Positions 59,188 to 64,000 of a stretch of 64,000 nt of DNA are shown here, in pieces. The notes below the pieces were generated by a model. The model was given only the letters and a program-made list of their open reading frames with translations, ran no database searches and had not been told where the DNA came from. A program made the position numbers and the translations under genes. The stretch is from positions 381,339 through 445,338 of the forward strand of contig JBDRTY010000002.1 in the NCBI GenBank assembly GCA_039801085.1, in the 5' to 3' direction. Source of the DNA: a candidate division WOR-3 bacterium. Lineage in GTDB: Bacteria; Hydrothermota; Tepidihabitantia; Tepidihabitantales; Tepidihabitantaceae. Each line of letters starts with the position of its first letter. Position 1 is the first letter of the stretch.

Positions 59188-61028
59188 ACCGGAATATGAT
59201 TTCAATTCCGGGCAGTCTTATTTTAATCATCAGCGCCGTTTGGGCAGAGATACCGGCGGGACACCGGGATTCGGTGGTGCTGCAGCTGCCGGATGTGGTG
59301 GTGACCGCCGAACGGCTCCGCCATCACCGCCGGGATGTGGCGGCAGCGGTCAGTGTCATCACCGGTGAGGAACTCCGGCGCTCGCTTGCCCGGACCGCAA
59401 CCGATGCACTCGCCTTTCTGCCTGGCGTCTTCATCCAGCGCACCGGGCAGTTCGGCCGGACCGATATCGATATCCGCGGTCTTGGTGCCCGGGGCACGCA
59501 GGTGGCGGTGCTGGTTGATGGCCGGCCCGAGAAGATGAGCCTCTTCTCCTGCACGATCACCCACTCACTGCCACTGAACAATGTGGAACGGATTGAGCTT
59601 GTCCGCGGTCCGCTTTCCGCGCTTTACGGCTCGGATGCGCTCGGCGGTGTGATCAACATCGTTACCCGGCAGGCAGCGAAGCCGCTCGACCTCGGTGCCC
59701 GGCTCTATTATGGTTCGTTCAATACCGCCGGGCTCCGGCTGAGCGCCGGCACCCGCCAGCAGCGGTTCCACAGCCTTATCTCCTTTGACAAGGCGCTCTC
59801 TGCCGGCCATCTCCCCAACTCCCAGTATAACGGCAATGATCTGAACCTCAGGGCAGGCTGGCAGGTTTCACCCGTGCTGGAGCTGGATTTTACGGGTAAA
59901 TACTTCAGCGGGGTCAAGCATGAGCCGAAGCGGGCGACCGACCCGGAAACACTGGTGGCGACCGGCTGGAACCGTTATGACCGGGGCGGGCTCGACCTGA
60001 CCGGCAGTTTCCGGACCGGCCTGGGTGAGGGCACGATTAAACTCTACCGCCTGTTCGGCGAACACATCTTTGATCCCCGCGACGGCTGGCACTCAACCGA
60101 CTTTACCAACGGCAGCCTTATCCATCTGCACCGGCAGATTGCGGGCGGAAATCTGATGCAGGCCGGAGTGGAGATCAGAAATCTTGGCGGCAGCTGGATA
60201 AAATCGGACACGAGCCGGCCCTCCTGGTCGCGGAATCAGTTTGACCTGTTTGCTCAGGATGAGCAGCGGCTCGGACCGGTCACAGTCAATGCCGGGTTGC
60301 GGTTCGCCCGGGACAATATCAGCGGTAATGTGCTGGCACCAAAGGCGGGGATGGTAGTAAGTCCGCTCAGCGCCACCCGGCTCCGGCTGAGTGTCAATCG
60401 GGGCTTCCGCTATCCACCTCTGAACTATACCCACATCTTTCCGCCCAGCAACCCTGAGCTCAAGCCGGAGATCGCCTGGAACTACGAAGCCGGAATCAAT
60501 CAGCAGCTGGGTGAATGGGCAGAGGTTGATCTCAGCGGTTATCTTCTCCGGGGCGAGAATCTGATCGAACTGGTGCCCAACCCTAACCCGCCACCGCCGA
60601 GGAAATATCAGAACCGGGGCAGCTTCCGGTTCCGCGGGCTGGAGACCGCCATCCGGCTCCGGTTTGAGCCATTTGTGCTCCGGGGTGCGGGCACCTTCAG
60701 TGACTTCGGTGTCCATACCCGGGGCCGGGCTGAAACCAAGCTGGACTTCAGCCTCGGCTTCAACCGCTCCCGGCTTGACGCCAATGCCGGCTTGCATTAT
60801 GTCGGCAACTACTTTGCTGCCGACTCCAGTCGTCAGCCCATACCCGCCTACTGGACCGCCGACCTCCGTGCCGGTTACCGGCTGTTTAAGGAACTGAGGC
60901 TGTTTGCGGCGGTGGAAAACATCTTCAACCGCCAGTATCAGATTTATGCCGATCTGCCCGGCACCGCCGCCGGACTGTATCTGATGCCGGGCCGGGCGTT
61001 CACCGTCGGAGTGGACTATGGCGATTAG
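59184..61028 (+). CDS. TonB-dependent receptor for metal chelates
   Basis: A 614-residue outer-membrane receptor. Signal to ~22; TonB box-like VVLQLPDVVVTAERLRHHRR; plug 45-165 (DALAFLPGVFIQRTG, LVDGRPEKMSLF, GPLSALYGSDALGGVINIVTR); barrel to the end (GRAFTVGVDYGD). Resembles vitamin B12/siderophore-type BtuB-like receptors. Sits between nikR and the ABC transporter genes and would import a nickel or other metal complex over the outer membrane. Overlaps the next gene by 11 bases. Confidence 0.9.
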   Translation: MNRNMISIPGSLILIISAVWAEIPAGHRDSVVLQLPDVVVTAERLRHHRRDVAAAVSVITGEELRRSLARTATDALAFLPGVFIQRTGQFGRTDIDIRGLGARGTQVAVLVDGRPEKMSLFSCTITHSLPLNNVERIELVRGPLSALYGSDALGGVINIVTRQAAKPLDLGARLYYGSFNTAGLRLSAGTRQQRFHSLISFDKALSAGHLPNSQYNGNDLNLRAGWQVSPVLELDFTGKYFSGVKHEPKRATDPETLVATGWNRYDRGGLDLTGSFRTGLGEGTIKLYRLFGEHIFDPRDGWHSTDFTNGSLIHLHRQIAGGNLMQAGVEIRNLGGSWIKSDTSRPSWSRNQFDLFAQDEQRLGPVTVNAGLRFARDNISGNVLAPKAGMVVSPLSATRLRLSVNRGFRYPPLNYTHIFPPSNPELKPEIAWNYEAGINQQLGEWAEVDLSGYLLRGENLIELVPNPNPPPPRKYQNRGSFRFRGLETAIRLRFEPFVLRGAGTFSDFGVHTRGRAETKLDFSLGFNRSRLDANAGLHYVGNYFAADSSRQPIPAYWTADLRAGYRLFKELRLFAAVENIFNRQYQIYADLPGTAAGLYLMPGRAFTVGVDYGD

Positions 61029-61836
61029 CAGGCGGGCGGTCTTTTACCGGCTGGTACTGACGCTGACCTTTTTTCTGCTCGCTGCCGGCTGCCGGCACAA
61101 GGCACCGGCAAGGATCAAGGTGGTTGCCACCACCAGTCTGATTTCAAGCATCGTCAGTGCGGTGGGTGGTGAACGGGTGGCGGTCACAACTCTTGCGCCT
61201 CCAGGATTCTGCCCGGGCCATTTTGACCTTCAGCCTTCAGCACTGGTGGCGGCAAATGAAGCCCGGCTCATCCTCAATCACGGCTGGGAGGGATGGTTTG
61301 CAAAACTGAAGGAGCAGCTCCGGAATCCGGGGGCACGCATCGTTACACTTAAAACCGCGGGCAACTGGATGATTCCGGAGGTTCACCGGCAGGCGGTGGG
61401 CGAGATCCTCCAGCTCCTGATTGAGATCGATCCGGCTGAAAGCCTGGTTTATCAGCAGAATGCCAACCGCTATCTCCAGGAGCTCGACTCAATGAGCCGG
61501 CAGATAAAGGCGGAGTTTGCCGGCAGAAACCTGCCCCAGGTTCTCGCGGCTGAGCACCAGGCGCCGTTTCTTGTCTGGCTCGGGTTCAGGGTGGTCGGCA
61601 CCTACGGCCGGGCTGAAGACTGGACCGCCCGCGAGCTTTCACGACTGGCGCGGGTGATTGTTGATTCCGGAGTCGGGCTGATTGTGGACAATCTTCAGTC
61701 CGGGCCGGATGCGGGCCGGGAGCTTGCCCGCGCTGCCGGGATCGGGCATGTCACGCTGAGCAACTTTCCGCTTGAAGGTTCCTATTTTCAGACTCTCTCG
61801 GATAATACCCGCCGGCTGGCTGAGGTCATCAGGTGA
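61018..61836 (+). CDS. Metal ABC transporter substrate-binding lipoprotein (ZnuA/TroA-like)
   Basis: A 272-residue lipoprotein (lipobox LLAAGC near residue 20-25). The cluster A-I fold: VVATTSLISSIVSAVGGERVAVTTLAPPGFCPGHFDLQPS, where His in PGHFD is a typical metal ligand; ILNHGWEGWF; and AEHQAPFLVWLGFRVVG with the second His. It lacks the His-rich loop of zinc-specific members. Binds Zn, Mn or, given NikR, possibly Ni. Confidence 0.88.
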   Translation: MAISRRAVFYRLVLTLTFFLLAAGCRHKAPARIKVVATTSLISSIVSAVGGERVAVTTLAPPGFCPGHFDLQPSALVAANEARLILNHGWEGWFAKLKEQLRNPGARIVTLKTAGNWMIPEVHRQAVGEILQLLIEIDPAESLVYQQNANRYLQELDSMSRQIKAEFAGRNLPQVLAAEHQAPFLVWLGFRVVGTYGRAEDWTARELSRLARVIVDSGVGLIVDNLQSGPDAGRELARAAGIGHVTLSNFPLEGSYFQTLSDNTRRLAEVIR

Positions 61837-62561
61837 CGCCAGCGATTGAGATCAGCAATGTCACGGTAAGCTATTTTGAACACATCGCACTGCGGAGTAT
61901 CTCATTGCAGATCAACCCCGGTGAATTTGTCGGCATTCTCGGTCCGAACGGTGCCGGCAAGACCACCCTGCTGACCGTAATCAACGGGCTGGGCAGAATA
62001 CATTCCGGCACCGTCCGTCTCTTCGGAGAGCTGGTAACTTCCCGTACTATCAGGCATTGGCGCAGTCAGATCGGCTATGTTCCGCAGAACCTCGTTCTTG
62101 ACCCGCGGCTGCCGTTTGACTGTCAGGAGGCGATCCTGCTCGGGCTTTACGGCCGGCTCGGACTCTTCCGCAATCCGGCTCCGGCGGACCGTCAGCGGGC
62201 AGCCGAGCTGATGCACTACTTCCGGATTGTGCACCTGAGCCACCGGCCGGTCGGACAGATCTCGGGTGGTGAACAGCAGAAGGTGGCGCTCGCCCGCGCC
62301 CTGCTTCAGGAGCCGAAAATCCTGCTGCTCGATGAGCCGACCACCAGTCTGGACCGGCGTTCGGTCCAGGAGCTGCTTGAGCTCATCGCCGAAATCTATG
62401 TCCGTTTCCGCCTGACCGTGGTCATGGTCACCCATCTGCCTGAACATCTGCCTTCAGTCTGCAGTCAGGTGGTGCTGATGAAGGCGGGCAGGATCGTCTG
62501 GCAGGGGGAAAGGACGGACGGACTGGCACCGGACCGGCTGGAGAGGTTTTTCAATGAGTGA
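61833..62561 (+). CDS. Metal ABC transporter ATPase (ZnuC-like)
   Basis: A 242-residue ABC ATPase. Walker A GPNGAGKTTLL near 38, Q-loop GYVPQNLVLDPRLPF, signature ISGGEQQKVALARALL and Walker B ILLLDEPTTSLD, then the H-loop VMVTHLPEHL. Begins GTG four bases inside the previous gene. Typical of the Zn/Mn group. Confidence 0.95.
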   Translation: MTPAIEISNVTVSYFEHIALRSISLQINPGEFVGILGPNGAGKTTLLTVINGLGRIHSGTVRLFGELVTSRTIRHWRSQIGYVPQNLVLDPRLPFDCQEAILLGLYGRLGLFRNPAPADRQRAAELMHYFRIVHLSHRPVGQISGGEQQKVALARALLQEPKILLLDEPTTSLDRRSVQELLELIAEIYVRFRLTVVMVTHLPEHLPSVCSQVVLMKAGRIVWQGERTDGLAPDRLERFFNE

Positions 62562-63363
62562 ATTTCAGCTCCTGGTCAAGCCCCTGCTCGCAGCAGTATT
62601 TGGCAGTATCGCCTGCGGGATTGTCGGGGTCTGGGTAGTGCTGCTGAACATCCCCTTTGTCGGAGTTGCCATGTCCCATGCGGCATTTGCCGGTGCGGTC
62701 TGCGGACTGCTGCTCGGCATCAATCCGCTCCTGACCGGTCTGCTCTTTGCCGGCGGCGCCGCTCTGCTCATCGGACCGGTGGCGGAACGGGCGGATCTGG
62801 AACCCGGAGTTTCGCTCGGGGTGATCTTCTCGCTCATGCTCGGGCTGGCGTTTCTGGGCATCGGTCTGCTCAAGGGTCCGCGCACTGAGGCGCTGCGCTT
62901 TATCTGGGGCAACATTCTGCTCGTCAGCCGGACTGATCTTATTCTGCTCGGCTTAAACACACTGGTAGTCATTATGTTTCTGCTGGTGCTGAACAAGGAG
63001 ACCCGGGCGGTCCTGTTTCACCGGGAGCTCGCCCGGGCGGTCGGGGTACCGGAGCGGACGATCTTCTTTTCGCTGCTGGTGCTCTGTGCCCTGACGGTTA
63101 CCGCGAACCTGAATACGATCGGCGGACTTCTGATCTTCAGCCTGGTGGTCAGTCCGGCGTCGGCTGCCTATCAGCTCACCTACCGGCTCAATACCATGTA
63201 TCTGCTCTCATCCGGTTTCGCCCTGCTTGCCAGCCTCTCCGGCCTGGCACTCTCCTGGTTCTTCAATCTGCCCAGCGGTGCCGCCATCATCTGCAGCGCC
63301 AGCCTGATCTTTACCTTTGCTCTGATCTTTTCGCCCAAGCGCAGAATGAGACCGCGGGGCTGA
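62554..63363 (+). CDS. Metal ABC transporter permease (ZnuB-like)
   Basis: A 269-residue inner-membrane protein with eight or more helices. Family blocks: SIACGIVGVWVVLLNIPFVGVAMSHAAFAGAVCG near 20-50, EPGVSLGVIFSLMLGLAFLGIGLL, and NLNTIGGLLIFSLVVSPASAAYQLT near 190-210. Overlaps the ATPase gene by eight bases. Converges on the PEP carboxykinase gene two bases further on. Confidence 0.93.
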   Translation: MSEFQLLVKPLLAAVFGSIACGIVGVWVVLLNIPFVGVAMSHAAFAGAVCGLLLGINPLLTGLLFAGGAALLIGPVAERADLEPGVSLGVIFSLMLGLAFLGIGLLKGPRTEALRFIWGNILLVSRTDLILLGLNTLVVIMFLLVLNKETRAVLFHRELARAVGVPERTIFFSLLVLCALTVTANLNTIGGLLIFSLVVSPASAAYQLTYRLNTMYLLSSGFALLASLSGLALSWFFNLPSGAAIICSASLIFTFALIFSPKRRMRPRG

Positions 63364-63365
63364 AC

Positions 63366-64000
63366 CTACTTGCCCGGACAGGCACGGGCGATCGCCGGGT
63401 CAATTCCCTTGTTCCCGTAGTTGTGCTGGAATACGGTCAGGAACTCGCCGGCAAGTTTCCTTGCCCGCTCCTCATAGGCGGCCCGGTCCTGCCAGGTATT
63501 TCTCGGGTTGAGAATGGTGCTGTCCGGCACATTGGGGCAGGATTTCGGGATCGCCAGCTGAAATACCGGTTCAATCTCATAATCCACCTGTTCGAGACTG
63601 CCGTCAATCACCGCCTGCACGATCTCGCGGGTGAGCCGGAGTTCAATCCGCTGCCCCTTGCCATAGGGCCCGCCGGTCCAGCCGGTATTGACGAGATAGA
63701 CCCGGGTCTTGTGCCGGTCCAGCTTCTCACCCAGCAGCCGGGCATAGACATCCGGGTTCCGGGGCATGAACGGCTGGCCGAAGAAGCGGGAATAGGTGCT
63801 TTTGGGCTGAATGATCCCGGTTTCAGTGCCGGCGAGTTTTGAGGTGTAGCCGAGCAGAAACCAGAGCATCGCCTGTTCCCGGCTCAGCCGGGCAACCGGC
63901 GGCAGGACGCCGTTGGCGTCCGCGGTCAGAAAGATGATCGTCTGGGGATGGCTGCCGACCGGCGGGGTCTTGATGTTGGAGAGGAAGGAGAGCGGATAGG
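63366..64000 (-). CDS. pckA: Phosphoenolpyruvate carboxykinase (ATP), C-terminal part (5' partial)
   Basis: The frame runs from TAG-side stop at 63366 to the window edge at 64000 without a stop, so the N-terminal portion lies outside. Visible: IIFLTADANGVLPPVARLSREQAMLWFLLGYTSKLAGTETG, with the conserved aromatic-nucleotide block, VYLVNTGWTGGPYGKGQRI, and the C-terminal ILNPRNTWQDRAAYEERARKLAGEF. This is the bacterial ATP-dependent enzyme of gluconeogenesis (oxaloacetate plus ATP to PEP). An internal ATG at 63869 is not the start, since the family sequence continues upstream of it. Confidence 0.95.
   Translation of the reverse strand, partial: YPLSFLSNIKTPPVGSHPQTIIFLTADANGVLPPVARLSREQAMLWFLLGYTSKLAGTETGIIQPKSTYSRFFGQPFMPRNPDVYARLLGEKLDRHKTRVYLVNTGWTGGPYGKGQRIELRLTREIVQAVIDGSLEQVDYEIEPVFQLAIPKSCPNVPDSTILNPRNTWQDRAAYEERARKLAGEFLTVFQHNYGNKGIDPAIARACPGK

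Noticed and set aside
1-64000. CRISPR arrays, insertion sequences, integrases, rRNA genes
   Set aside because: No regularly spaced direct repeats with unique spacers, no transposase or integrase frame and no rRNA-like stretch were seen.

Overview
The window looks like chromosome of a Gram-negative, probably anaerobic and possibly thermophilic bacterium from an uncultured lineage. Outer-membrane traits are present: two TonB-dependent receptors, barrel-like proteins, and many exported proteins that end in a type IX-secretion-like C-terminal tail (GVYF-type motif, then a basic/hydrophobic end). Together with HEAT, FG-GAP, kelch and beta-helix surface proteins and Omp28-like thioredoxin-fold proteins, this resembles WOR-3 / Stahlbacteria or another FCB-like group. 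That placement is inference; no rRNA gene is present. Several promoters have a near-consensus -35/-10 and a start codon only 6-11 bases after the -10 box, so leaderless mRNAs may be common.

Layout. 1-3.7 kb: the 3' part of a membrane glycosyltransferase-like gene, a secreted tail protein and a barrel protein interrupted by an in-frame TAG. 3.7-5.1 kb: an AT-rich two-gene island with a PD-(D/E)XK nuclease-like protein. 5.2-6.9 kb: a HEAT-repeat protein and a tandem universal stress protein. 7.3-12.8 kb: an Rrf2-controlled operon (PP-loop sulfurtransferase-like, AIR-synthase-like, permease, TonB receptor), bordered on both sides by copies of a small membrane protein. 12.8-20.3 kb: an ArsR-controlled arsenic/redox operon with a SurA-like/thioredoxin fusion, CcdA, two transporters, Usp, ArsC, a ProC-like reductase, a DGC protein and a thioredoxin-fold protein. 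20.5-30.1 kb: exported proteins, extracytoplasmic thioredoxins and SelD. 30.1-31.2 kb: a methyltransferase behind a structured leader that carries a 19-codon micro-ORF. 31.25-31.84 kb: two tRNAs. 32.25-35.9 kb: murA, ispG and an exported Ntn hydrolase. 35.9-43.3 kb: a seven-gene operon joining corrinoid methyl-transfer proteins to 2-hydroxyacyl-CoA dehydratase-type proteins and their ATP-dependent activator. 43.4-51.3 kb: a repeat-rich surface protein, recA-recX, a ThiD2-domain protein, a zinc-ribbon protein, a kelch protein and an outer-membrane protein. 51.3-54.5 kb: two blocks of dispersed repeats flanking two secreted-protein genes, one with a C-run frameshift. 54.76-58.06 kb: rtcB and uvrC. 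58.1-63.4 kb: a NikR-type metal uptake operon (two small paralogous membrane proteins, NikR, TonB receptor, ABC transporter). The right edge holds the C-terminal part of ATP-dependent PEP carboxykinase.

The best candidates for undescribed biology are the corrinoid plus dehydratase-like reductase operon, the Rrf2/PP-loop/AIRS/permease/TonB operon, the NikR operon with its paired small membrane proteins, the two-gene nuclease island, and the micro-ORF leader upstream of the methyltransferase. Functions for these are inferred from family and context only.
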